DNA of 64,000 bases. It comes from Rheinheimera texasensis DSM 17496. Lineage in GTDB: Bacteria; Pseudomonadota; Gammaproteobacteria; Enterobacterales; Alteromonadaceae. Positions 9,839-17,266 of this stretch are shown here, piece after piece (the stretch's first letter is position 1; every line of letters begins with the position of its first letter). Where the stretch lies: contig NZ_JONU01000008.1 of assembly GCF_000711985.1 (NCBI RefSeq), positions 62,001 through 126,000 of the forward strand, in the 5' to 3' direction. Below the pieces are notes generated by a model. It did no database searches and was not told the origin of the DNA. It saw only the letters and a list, made by a program, of their open reading frames with translations. The position numbers were made by a program, and so were the translations under genes.

Positions 9839-10288
9839 TCAGTTGTCCGAATTTTTTTCTGTAGGGAAAGTTTTCATCAGACCGCTGGAATGGCCCGCAT
9901 AATCAAGTGGTTGCTGCGAATGTGACACTTGTTTGCGCCGGCGCTCGTCAATTTGGCCCAAAGATTTACGGATGTGTTCCGCAGTGTCGGTAGACAGATA
10001 ATTCAGATTGGTCGCGCGTTGCACCGGTGCTTTGTCAACCAATGTCATCTTGGTACTGGCCATATGCCGGACTATTTGCTCGTAATTGTCCTGCAGCTGA
10101 CTCATCAGGCGTTGCGTGGTTTCCAGATGGTCAGACACTTCAGAGCGGTAATTTTGTAACTGGGTTTTACTCTCTTCGAGTTCAACTTGCAGTTTGTTCT
10201 GATTAAATTGGCGGATACTGAATAAACGTGCAGCGACAGCACCGATCACTAAACCGGCAATCAGCCAAAGGATAGAAGACATCAACAT
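9839..10288 (-). CDS. zapG: ZapG (YhcB), inner-membrane DUF1043 protein
   Basis: ZapG/YhcB is a small membrane-anchored protein linked to cell division, envelope growth and lipopolysaccharide control in E. coli. The 149-residue protein has one N-terminal membrane helix (ILWLIAGLVIGAVAARLF, about residues 6-23), then a long charged coiled-coil region (about 30-80) and a disordered tail. GGGAG lies five bases before the ATG at 10288; a second ATG two codons later is possible. The position upstream of degQ and divergent from zapE is the same as in E. coli. Confidence 0.9.
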   Translation of the reverse strand: MLMSSILWLIAGLVIGAVAARLFSIRQFNQNKLQVELEESKTQLQNYRSEVSDHLETTQRLMSQLQDNYEQIVRHMASTKMTLVDKAPVQRATNLNYLSTDTAEHIRKSLGQIDERRRKQVSHSQQPLDYAGHSSGLMKTFPTEKNSDN

Positions 10289-10409
10289 AACAACTCCCGG
10301 AACTACGATTTACTGCCAAGTGTAACCGATCTTCTTATCGGTAGTGGTAAGGCATGTTACTATATGTGCTAACTTTTTCCGGCCCGAACCTGCGCCTGCA
10401 CTGCATTGT

Positions 10410-11504
10410 ATGATGACGCCACAGCAAAAATATCAACTCGATTTACAACGTTCGGATTTTCAGTTTGATGCTGCCCAGCAACATGCGGTGGCGCAGCTGC
10501 AGCGCCTGTATGATGACTTTGTCAGTCGTCCGACACAGAAAACCTCATTATTCAGCAAGTTATTTAATAAAAAGACCGAAGCAGCCCCGCTGCGCGGCCT
10601 GTATTTCTGGGGCGGTGTGGGCCGCGGCAAAACCTATCTGGTGGATACCTTTTACGAATGTCTGCCGACCGAGCGCAAACTGCGGGTGCATTTCCACCGT
10701 TTTATGCACAAAGTGCATGACGAGTTAAAAACGCTGGCCGGCGCTGCCGACCCGCTGGAAAAGGTCGCTGATCATTTTAAGCGGGATTACGACATCATCT
10801 GTTTCGATGAGTTTTTTGTCTCGGATATCACTGATGCGATGATTTTGGGGACCCTGATGCAGGCGTTGTTTGCGAGGGGCATCACACTGGTTGCGACTTC
10901 CAATATCGAACCGGATGGTTTGTACCGCAACGGTCTGCAACGCGCCCGTTTTTTGCCAGCGATAGCCTTGATTAAGCAACATACCGAAGTGGTTAATGTT
11001 GACAGCGGCATTGATTACCGTCTGCGGACTTTGCAACAAGCGGAAATCTATCACGCACCGCTCGACGACAAAGCGGAGCAGAACCTGCAGCAATATTTTC
11101 TGGCGTTGTCGGTGGAACCCCGCCAGAGCGCCGGACACATCACAATTGCCAGCCGCAAGCTGCAGTACAGAGCTGAGGCAGATGGCATCATCTGGTTTGA
11201 TTTCAGTGAGTTATGCGAGACGATGCGCAGTCAGTATGACTACATGGAACTGTCTAAAATCTATCACACCTTGCTACTCAGTGGTGCCCGCCAGATGGGG
11301 CAGGGCAATGATGATGTCGCGCGGCGTTTTATCGCCTTAGTAGATGAGTTCTATGAGCGTAAAGTGAAGCTGATTATCTCGGCGGAAGTGCCGATGGAAC
11401 AGCTTTACACGCAAGGCATTTTGTCGTTTGAGTTCAGGCGTTGCCTGAGCCGGCTACAGGAAATGCAGTCACAGGATTATCTAGCCCTGGCGCATCTGCC
11501 ATAA
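10410..11504 (+). CDS. zapE: ZapE, cell-division AFG1-like ATPase
   Basis: ZapE is a P-loop ATPase of the AFG1 family that associates with the divisome and affects Z-ring stability. The 364-residue protein (E. coli 375) has Walker A GGVGRGKTYL near residue 70, the HFHRFMHKVH segment typical of the family, Walker B IICFDEFFVSD and the sensor region ATSNIEPDGLYRNGLQRARFLP. The ATG ATG at 10410 gives the family start (MMTPQQKYQLDL); 66 bases of upstream open frame include the divergent promoter region of zapG and are not counted. A second member of this family is encoded at 27934-29082. Confidence 0.94.
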   Translation: MMTPQQKYQLDLQRSDFQFDAAQQHAVAQLQRLYDDFVSRPTQKTSLFSKLFNKKTEAAPLRGLYFWGGVGRGKTYLVDTFYECLPTERKLRVHFHRFMHKVHDELKTLAGAADPLEKVADHFKRDYDIICFDEFFVSDITDAMILGTLMQALFARGITLVATSNIEPDGLYRNGLQRARFLPAIALIKQHTEVVNVDSGIDYRLRTLQQAEIYHAPLDDKAEQNLQQYFLALSVEPRQSAGHITIASRKLQYRAEADGIIWFDFSELCETMRSQYDYMELSKIYHTLLLSGARQMGQGNDDVARRFIALVDEFYERKVKLIISAEVPMEQLYTQGILSFEFRRCLSRLQEMQSQDYLALAHLP

Positions 11505-11563
11505 AGCGCTAATTTGATCGAAAAATTCTGCAATAAAATGCTGTTTTTTGTGCAGCCTTCCTT

Positions 11564-11697
11564 TATAATCCGCCGCCGGCCCACGTTACAGCCTGATACT
11601 GCCGTAGCCTGGCAGTTTGCAGTACTCGAAGGGGTACGATAAACGACACAGCCTGAAGGGGTTGTGTAAGGTGTAACAAATTTATTTTTGGGTAGTT
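11564..11697 (+). promoter_or_regulatory. Promoter -10 and structured leader of rplM-rpsI
   Basis: A perfect -10 hexamer TATAAT lies at 11564-11569 (the -35 is poor). The leader that follows contains three consecutive hairpins: ACTGCC/GGCAGT at 11598-11616; GTACTC/GGGTAC with a GAAG loop at 11622-11637; and ACACAGCC/GGTTGTGT (one G-U pair) at 11646-11667. The last two share a loop-side GAAGGGG. The rplM ribosome site itself is weak. In E. coli, L13 represses its own operon through the leader; a similar control here is inferred from the structure and position. Confidence 0.6.
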
Positions 11698-11701
11698 TTT
11701 G

Positions 11702-12130
11702 ATGAAAACTTTTACTGCTAAACCAGAAAGCGTACAACGCGACTGGTTCGTTGTTGATGCCGCAGGTAAAACCCTGGGTCGTCTTGCAACTGAAATCGCT
11801 AGCCGTCTGCGCGGCAAGCACAAGCCAGAATACACACCTCACGTTGACACCGGCGACTACATCATCGTAGTTAACGCTGACAAAGTGACTGTCACTGGCA
11901 ACAAAGCGAAAAACAAAATGTACTACTCTCACTCTGGTTTCCCAGGTGGCATCAAAGAAATCAACTTTGAAAAGCTGCTGGATAAAAAACCTGAGATGGT
12001 ACTGGAGACCGCGATCAAAGGCATGCTGCCAAAAGGTCCACTGGGTCGCGCTATGTTCCGTAAGTTAAAAGTGTATGCAGGCGCCGAGCATCAGCACGCT
12101 GCCCAGCAACCACAAGTTTTAGACATCTAA
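11702..12130 (+). CDS. rplM: Ribosomal protein L13
   Basis: L13 is an early-assembly protein of the 50S subunit. The 142-residue sequence ([20 protein letters not shown]... ending [10 protein letters not shown]) matches the length and ends of E. coli L13 exactly. The ATG at 11702 is preceded by an in-frame TTG at 11699, which would add one residue; the ATG is the family start. First gene of rplM-rpsI, thirteen bases before rpsI. Confidence 0.98.
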   Translation: MKTFTAKPESVQRDWFVVDAAGKTLGRLATEIASRLRGKHKPEYTPHVDTGDYIIVVNADKVTVTGNKAKNKMYYSHSGFPGGIKEINFEKLLDKKPEMVLETAIKGMLPKGPLGRAMFRKLKVYAGAEHQHAAQQPQVLDI

Positions 12131-12143
12131 CGGGAGCATAGAC

Positions 12144-12536
12144 ATGGCACAGAATCAATATTACGGTACTGGTCGTCGCAAGACCTCTACTGCACGTGTA
12201 TTCCTGAAAGCTGGTGCTGGTAACATCGTTATCAACCAACGCTCAATCACTGAATACTTCGGTCGTGAAACTGCTCGTATGGTTGTAATGCAACCATTAG
12301 AGTTAGTTGAAATGGTTGGCAAGTTTGACATGTACATCACTGTTAAAGGTGGTGGTATCACTGGTCAGGCTGGCGCAATCCGTCACGGTATCACTCGTGC
12401 ACTGATGGAATTCGACGAATCTCTGCGTCCTGCACTGCGTAAAGCTGGTTTCGTTACCCGCGACGCTCGTCAGGTTGAACGTAAGAAAGTCGGTCTGCAC
12501 AAAGCGCGTAAGCGTCCACAGTACTCAAAACGTTAA
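12144..12536 (+). CDS. rpsI: Ribosomal protein S9
   Basis: S9 belongs to the head of the 30S subunit; its C-terminal tail reaches the P-site tRNA. The 130-residue sequence begins [20 protein letters not shown] and ends in the invariant RPQYSKR. GGGAG lies upstream of the ATG. It is the second gene of the rplM-rpsI operon and is followed by a strong terminator. Confidence 0.98.
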   Translation: MAQNQYYGTGRRKTSTARVFLKAGAGNIVINQRSITEYFGRETARMVVMQPLELVEMVGKFDMYITVKGGGITGQAGAIRHGITRALMEFDESLRPALRKAGFVTRDARQVERKKVGLHKARKRPQYSKR

Positions 12537-12550
12537 TTCGTTTTACCGAA

Positions 12551-12578
12551 AAACCCGGCATCTGCCGGGTTTTTTTTA
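12551..12578 (+). terminator. Intrinsic terminator after rpsI
   Basis: ACCCGGC(A) at 12553-12560 pairs with (T)GCCGGGT at 12563-12570, flanked by AAA and a run of eight or more T. It closes the L13-S9 operon. Confidence 0.92.
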
Positions 12579-12917
12579 TCCGTCAGCACATCTGATGCGG
12601 TGGCAATTCGTAAAAGCCAGACAATACTTGTCAGCAGCCAGCAGGAAACCGGGCGCCGACCCTGCGCTGATGTGGCTGAAATGACCACTTCTTTTCCCGT
12701 TAGTAATTTGTAAAGTAAATTCAGTCTGTTGATTGTGTTGTCCGGGATCAAAAAATTGCGTAAAAAAAGCTGCTGCTGGTCGCAGAGAATCATGGTAAAT
12801 CCTTGTAACAGGCAGGGCTTTTCATTATGATCCGCCGTATTTTTCAACTTATAATAATCGCTGTAATTCAGCCGCTTAAACCGTTCAGGTTTTAAGCGTA
12901 AACGTGGAGATGAGTGG
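12579..12917. other. Intergenic region upstream of petA
   Basis: About 340 bp without a gene. A -10-like TATAAT lies at 12850-12855 without a good -35, and a 7-bp hairpin (GCTTAAA / TTTAAGC, 12874-12897) lies just before the petA ribosome site (GTGGAG). A 130-codon open frame on the opposite strand shows no family resemblance and is not called. Confidence 0.5.
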
Positions 12918-13508
12918 ATGAGCAATGCGCCAGTTGATCATGGTCGCCGTCGCTTCCTGACCATCGCTACCTCAGTTGTGGGTGGTGTTGGTGCTGTTGG
13001 AGCAGCCGTTCCCTTTATTGCGTCCTGGAATCCGAGTGAGAAAGCAAAACAAGCGGGTGCGCCTGTGACTGCGAATATCGGCAAACTCGAGCCAGGCCAG
13101 TTAATTCGGGTGGAATGGCGTGGTAAACCGGTATGGGTCGTGAACCGCACACCGGATATGTTGAAAAGTCTGGCGGCCGTTGAAAGCCAGCTGCGTGATC
13201 CGAATTCGGAAGAAGAGCAGCAACCGGCTTATGCAAAGAACCAACATCGCTCGAAAAAACCTGAGGTTTTTGTTGCTGTAGGTATCTGTACCCACCTCGG
13301 TTGTTCTCCGACTTACAAAATGTCTGACTTTGACGCTCATGTCGAAGGCATCGCATCTGGTTTCTTCTGCCCATGCCATGGTTCTACTTATGATATGGCT
13401 GGTCGTGTGTTCTCAGGTGTTCCGGCACCGAAAAACCTGATGATCCCACCATATATGTTCACTGATGACACCACGCTGGTGATCGGTGTTGACGAGGGGA
13501 CTGCCTGA
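12918..13508 (+). CDS. petA: Rieske iron-sulfur subunit of cytochrome bc1
   Basis: The Rieske protein takes electrons from ubiquinol at the Qo site and passes them to cytochrome c1. The 196-residue protein carries a twin-arginine signal-anchor (HGRRRFLTIATSVVGG) for Tat export and membrane anchoring. The [2Fe-2S] ligands are in CTHLGC (residues 124-129) and CPCHGS (151-156). Stop and petB start overlap as TGATG. First gene of petABC. Confidence 0.97.
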   Translation: MSNAPVDHGRRRFLTIATSVVGGVGAVGAAVPFIASWNPSEKAKQAGAPVTANIGKLEPGQLIRVEWRGKPVWVVNRTPDMLKSLAAVESQLRDPNSEEEQQPAYAKNQHRSKKPEVFVAVGICTHLGCSPTYKMSDFDAHVEGIASGFFCPCHGSTYDMAGRVFSGVPAPKNLMIPPYMFTDDTTLVIGVDEGTA

Positions 13509-14782
13509 TGTTTAAAAATTTCATGAACTGGATTGAGTACCGCATGCCATTTATGGAGAAAATGAATCTCCATGTCATGCAGTACCCTGCACCCAAAAAC
13601 TTCAATTTCTGGTACTTCTTCGGCTCGCTGGCGATGTTAGTACTGGTGAACCAAATTGTCACCGGTATCTGGCTGACGATGAACTTCGAACCTTCCGCTG
13701 AACGTGCTTTTGCCTCTGTCGAATACATCATGCGTGATGTGGATTACGGCTGGCTGCTGCGTTACATGCACTCTACCGGTGCTTCGGCGTTCTTCGTCGT
13801 GGTCTATCTGCACATGTTCCGCGGCATGATGTACGGCTCTTACCAGAAACCACGTGAACTGCTGTGGATCTTCGGTATGCTGATTTTCCTGGTGCTGATG
13901 GCTGAAGCATTCATGGGGTACCTGCTTCCTTGGGGTCAAATGTCATTCTGGGGTGCTCAGGTTATTATCTCGATTTTCGGTGTTATTCCAGGCATTGGTG
14001 ATGATTTAACCCTGTGGATCCGTGGTGACTACGTCATCTCCGGTGCCACGCTGAACCGTTTCTTTGCCTTACACGTCATTGCACTGCCGTTGGTACTGGT
14101 GATTCTGGTGTTCCTGCACATCATTGCGCTGCATGAAGTGGGCTCAAACAACCCGGATGGTATTGATGTGAAAGTACCAAACGAGGGTCAGAAGTTTGAA
14201 AATAACGTGTCTGAGAAATTCACTTTCCATGAGTACTTCACCAAAGGCGGTAAGAAAATTATCGTTGATGCTATCCCTTTCCACCCGTACTACACGGTGA
14301 AGGATATCGTTGGTGTGGTTGGTTTCCTGATTATCTTCTGTGCAGTGATTTTCTTTGCTCCTGAAGGCGGTGGTTTCTTCCTGGAGCCGCCAAACTTTGA
14401 ACCGGCTAACCCGATGAAAACACCTGACCACATAGCACCAGTGTGGTATTTCACACCGTTCTACGCAATTCTGCGTGCGGTACCGGACCAGCTGTGGGGC
14501 GCGGTTGCGATGTTTGCTGCGATTATCCTGTTAGCGCTGTTGCCATGGTTAGACCGTTGTAAAGTACGGTCAGTGCGTTACCGTTCAACCCTGCACAAAC
14601 TGAATCTGGTGAACTTTGTCATCAGCTTTGTCGTGCTGGGTGTTCTGGGCGTGTTGCCGGCAACACCAACTTATACATTGATCGCGCAAATTGCGTCTGT
14701 ATTCTACTTCGGCTATTTCATCGCGCTGTGGTTCTACAGCAAAAATGAAAAAACCAAACCATTGCCTGTGAGGTTGTCATAA
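13508..14782 (+). CDS. petB: Cytochrome b subunit of cytochrome bc1
   Basis: Cytochrome b holds the two b hemes and both quinone sites of complex III in the inner membrane. The 424-residue protein has the heme histidines at 88, 102, 189 and 204. The Qo motif, PEWY in mitochondria, reads PVWY here (residues 311-314), a variant known from beta/gamma-proteobacteria. Eight or more hydrophobic helices are evident. Start overlaps petA (TGATG), stop overlaps petC (TAATG). Confidence 0.97.
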   Translation: MFKNFMNWIEYRMPFMEKMNLHVMQYPAPKNFNFWYFFGSLAMLVLVNQIVTGIWLTMNFEPSAERAFASVEYIMRDVDYGWLLRYMHSTGASAFFVVVYLHMFRGMMYGSYQKPRELLWIFGMLIFLVLMAEAFMGYLLPWGQMSFWGAQVIISIFGVIPGIGDDLTLWIRGDYVISGATLNRFFALHVIALPLVLVILVFLHIIALHEVGSNNPDGIDVKVPNEGQKFENNVSEKFTFHEYFTKGGKKIIVDAIPFHPYYTVKDIVGVVGFLIIFCAVIFFAPEGGGFFLEPPNFEPANPMKTPDHIAPVWYFTPFYAILRAVPDQLWGAVAMFAAIILLALLPWLDRCKVRSVRYRSTLHKLNLVNFVISFVVLGVLGVLPATPTYTLIAQIASVFYFGYFIALWFYSKNEKTKPLPVRLS

Positions 14783-15522
14783 TGCTGAAAAAGTTATTCT
14801 CAGTACTGGCACTGGTGACGTCTGCTTCAGTGCTGGCTGCAGGTGGACACGCTGTCCATCTGGACAAAGCGCCAATTAACCTGCATGACAAAGAGTCCCT
14901 GCAGCGTGGCGCCAAAATGTTCCAGAACTACTGTCTGGGTTGCCACCAGATGGAATATCAGCGCTACTCACGCACTTTCCGTGATTTAGGTATCCCGGAT
15001 GAAGTCGGCATGAAAGAGCTGGCGTTTGGTGCGAACAAAGTTGGTGATTTCATCAAAAACGCTGCACCAAAAGCAGATCTGGCGAAATGGTTCGGTGCTC
15101 CGCCACCGGATTTAACCAACGTCGCCCGGGTGCGTGGTCCGGATTGGATCTACACCTATCTGCGGTCGTTTTATGTTGACCCAACCCGTCCGTTTGGTGT
15201 GAACAATGAAGTGTTCCCTCTGGTCGGTATGCCGCACGTGTTACAGGAACTGCAAGGTATCCCGTACAAAAAGCACGAAACGCAGATGGTCGATGGTGAA
15301 TCGAAAGAAGTTTATGTGGGTATCGTTGCCGATGGTTCAGGTGAGTTAAGCCCGGAAGAATATGACCGTGCTGTGGCTGATCTGGTGAACTATCTGGAAT
15401 ACACCGGTGAACCTTCAAAGTTAGAATCTCATAGCCTTGGCATTAAGGTCATGATCTTCCTGTTTATTTTCTTCATCCTGGCATTCCTGCTGAAGAAAGA
15501 ATACTGGAAAGACGTCCATTAA
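14782..15522 (+). CDS. petC: Cytochrome c1 subunit of cytochrome bc1
   Basis: Cytochrome c1 passes electrons from the Rieske centre to soluble or membrane cytochrome c. The 246-residue protein has a signal peptide (MLKKLFSVLALVTSASVLAA), one heme motif CLGCH at 51-55, and a C-terminal membrane anchor (about 218-238). The downstream methionine ligand is likely in LVGMPHV. Last gene of petABC, followed by a hairpin at 15543-15563. Confidence 0.97.
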   Translation: MLKKLFSVLALVTSASVLAAGGHAVHLDKAPINLHDKESLQRGAKMFQNYCLGCHQMEYQRYSRTFRDLGIPDEVGMKELAFGANKVGDFIKNAAPKADLAKWFGAPPPDLTNVARVRGPDWIYTYLRSFYVDPTRPFGVNNEVFPLVGMPHVLQELQGIPYKKHETQMVDGESKEVYVGIVADGSGELSPEEYDRAVADLVNYLEYTGEPSKLESHSLGIKVMIFLFIFFILAFLLKKEYWKDVH

Positions 15523-15542
15523 GCGTCAGCCGCTGTTTGTTT

Positions 15543-15570
15543 AAGGGGCCGCAAGGCCCCTTTGCCTTTT
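15543..15570 (+). terminator. Hairpin between petC and sspA
   Basis: AAGGGGCC / GGCCCCTT (15543-15550 and 15555-15562) with a GCAA tetraloop, followed by a broken T-run (TTTGCCTTTT). It probably acts as a partial terminator; sspA starts only 20 bases later. Confidence 0.7.
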
Positions 15571-15582
15571 CCGGAGGAAGCT

Positions 15583-16218
15583 ATGGCGAGCAACGCCAGC
15601 AGACGAAATACCATGACTTTGTTTAGTGCCGCCGCGGAGATGGACAGTCACCATGTCCGGATCGTATTGGCAGAAAAAGGCATTACCGCTGATATCCTGA
15701 TCGCACATCCGGGCAATCTGCCGGAAGATGTCTACGAAGTGAATCCTTATGGCAGCCTGCCGACCCTGATTGACCGTGATCTGGCGCTGTACCAGGCCGA
15801 CATCATCATGGAATATCTGGACGAGCGCTTTCCACACCCGCCGTTGTTACCGGTGTATCCGGTAGCCCGTGCCCAGACCCGTCTGATGATGTATCGCATC
15901 AAACATGACTGGTATGGTCTGGCAAACAAAATTCTGGCTGGTGGTGAAGACGCCGCCGAGGCCCGGCACGATTTACGCGAAAGTTTATTATCGACTGCAC
16001 CAATTTTTGCAGATACCGCATTTTTCATGAGTGATGAATACAGTTTGCAGGATGTGTATTTGTCGGTGCTGTTATGGCGTTTGCCGCTGCTTGGCATTGA
16101 GCTGAGCGGCCCTGGCAGCAAACCTATTAAAAACTATATGCTGCGGATGTTCGAACGCGACGCCTTTCAACAGTCGTTGACTGACGCCGAGCGCCGGATC
16201 CATCCCGGTATGTATTGA
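15583..16218 (+). CDS. sspA: SspA, stringent starvation protein A
   Basis: SspA is a glutathione-S-transferase-fold protein that binds RNA polymerase and alters transcription in stationary phase and starvation. The 211-residue protein (E. coli 212) has the thioredoxin-like N-terminal part with VNPYGSLPTLIDRDLALYQADIIMEYLDERFPHPPLLP split by family-typical spacing and an all-helical C-terminal part. The ATG at 15583 has GGAGGA seven bases upstream; the upstream in-frame ATG lies in the petC hairpin. sspB follows after 17 bases. Confidence 0.95.
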   Translation: MASNASRRNTMTLFSAAAEMDSHHVRIVLAEKGITADILIAHPGNLPEDVYEVNPYGSLPTLIDRDLALYQADIIMEYLDERFPHPPLLPVYPVARAQTRLMMYRIKHDWYGLANKILAGGEDAAEARHDLRESLLSTAPIFADTAFFMSDEYSLQDVYLSVLLWRLPLLGIELSGPGSKPIKNYMLRMFERDAFQQSLTDAERRIHPGMY

Positions 16219-16235
16219 GAGCTGGAGACCAAGCG

Positions 16236-16676
16236 ATGCAAATGACCCCCAATCGGCCTTATCTGTTACGCGCATTTTATGAATGGATTGTGGACAACAA
16301 TTGCACACCTTATCTGGTCGTGGACGCTACCATGCCCGGCGTCAAAGTGCCGCTGCAACATGTCAAAGACGGCCAAATCGTGCTGAATATCAGCCCGGGC
16401 GCTGTTGGTAATCTGTTGTTAGGCAATGACGCGGTGACCTTTAATGCCCGTTTCAGCGGCAATCCGTTTGCGCTTTATATTCCGCAGCGTTCTGTGCTGG
16501 CAATTTACGCCCGTGAAAATGGCGCCGGCACTATGTTTACGCCGGAAGAAGAGTGGCAGGAAGATGAGCTGGACGACACCGAGCTTGAGCTGGATGTGCC
16601 GGCCGCAGACCCGACCGAGCCAGGCCCGGACGATGACAAGCCGAAAAAAGGCAGTCATTTACGCGTCGTGAAATAA
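16236..16676 (+). CDS. sspB: SspB, ClpXP specificity factor
   Basis: SspB tethers ssrA-tagged proteins to ClpXP for degradation. The 146-residue protein has the conserved substrate-binding domain (RPYLLRAFYEWIVDN at the N-terminus, GQIVLNISPGAVGNLLLGND, then VLAIYARENGAGTMF), an acidic disordered linker, and the C-terminal LRVVK motif that docks on the ClpX zinc domain. The ATG at 16236 (GGAG eight bases upstream) is preferred; another ATG lies two codons later. Confidence 0.95.
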   Translation: MQMTPNRPYLLRAFYEWIVDNNCTPYLVVDATMPGVKVPLQHVKDGQIVLNISPGAVGNLLLGNDAVTFNARFSGNPFALYIPQRSVLAIYARENGAGTMFTPEEEWQEDELDDTELELDVPAADPTEPGPDDDKPKKGSHLRVVK

Positions 16677-16720
16677 TCAGGCCACGCTATCAGCCTGAGC
16701 CAATCGACAAAACCCAAAGC

Positions 16721-16745
16721 AAAAAGCCGCATGATGCGGCTTTTT
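16721..16745. terminator. Bidirectional terminator after sspB
   Basis: AAAAAGCCGCAT and its complement face each other around one central base (16721-16745), giving a GC-rich stem flanked by A and T runs. It lies between sspB and the convergent lipoprotein gene. Confidence 0.88.
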
Positions 16746-16763
16746 CATTTCTGGCTCAATGTA

Positions 16764-16961
16764 TTAATGCACCACGACTTTCCGCACTACCACCGGTTTT
16801 TTCACCACGACCGGCTGTTTGACCACCACAGTCTTGGCCACCGGTTTTGCTACCACCACGTGCCGGTGATGTGCCGGATGCACCACACAACCTGATAGCA
16901 TCAGCAGCGCTATCAAAGCCGTTAATCCAATTTTTAGAGATGAGTCAGCAACCTTGTTCAT
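16764..16961 (-). CDS. Small lipoprotein with Val/Lys repeat tail
   Basis: A 65-residue protein with a typical lipoprotein signal: hydrophobic stretch IGLTALIALLML, lipobox LSGC with Cys25. The mature part is only 41 residues, beginning with a His-rich patch (HPAHHRHV) and then repeating K-P-V-V-V-type units to the end. AAGG lies seven bases before the ATG. I do not recognise a named family; similar short VVVK-rich lipoproteins occur in gammaproteobacteria as hypothetical proteins. The His-rich patch could bind metal, but that is a guess. Confidence 0.75.
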   Translation of the reverse strand: MNKVADSSLKIGLTALIALLMLSGCVVHPAHHRHVVVAKPVAKTVVVKQPVVVKKPVVVRKVVVH

Positions 16962-17214
16962 ATTGGTACCTTTTGCGGTTTGGTATCAGACACCACTCAG
17001 TCTAGTCATTGCTGTGTCAACGCGGCGAAAAGGCAGGTAAAGGTTGGGTAAAGCTTTGGGCAACTCTTCGCTTTGCTGACCAATTTTTTCGCGGTACTCC
17101 TTCCAATTATCAATTTTTCATTAGGTTTTTGGCGGCATTTTTCTTTAACTTGTGTTAAATGTTCACTGCTATATTGCTGTAATTAAACATAAAAATTACA
17201 TTTGTCTTTAAATA

Positions 17215-17238
17215 ACAAACTGAGCATGCTCAGTTTGT
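17215..17238. promoter_or_regulatory. 24-bp perfect palindrome upstream of the MacAB-like exporter
   Basis: ACAAACTGAGCA and its exact complement TGCTCAGTTTGT meet without a spacer at 17215-17238, ending 28 bases before the start of the membrane-fusion gene. The surrounding 300-bp gap (16962-17266) is AT-rich and holds no other gene. A weak promoter (TTGCTG, 17 bases, TACATT) would place the palindrome just after the transcript start, as expected for a repressor operator. No regulator gene is adjacent. Confidence 0.55.
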
Positions 17239-17266
17239 GCAGTTTTTCACAGAGGATGTGACATCG

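Noticed and set aside
12533-12925. A 130-codon minus-strand frame upstream of petA
   Set aside because: It runs through the rpsI terminator and the petA leader, and its translation has no recognisable domain or start context.
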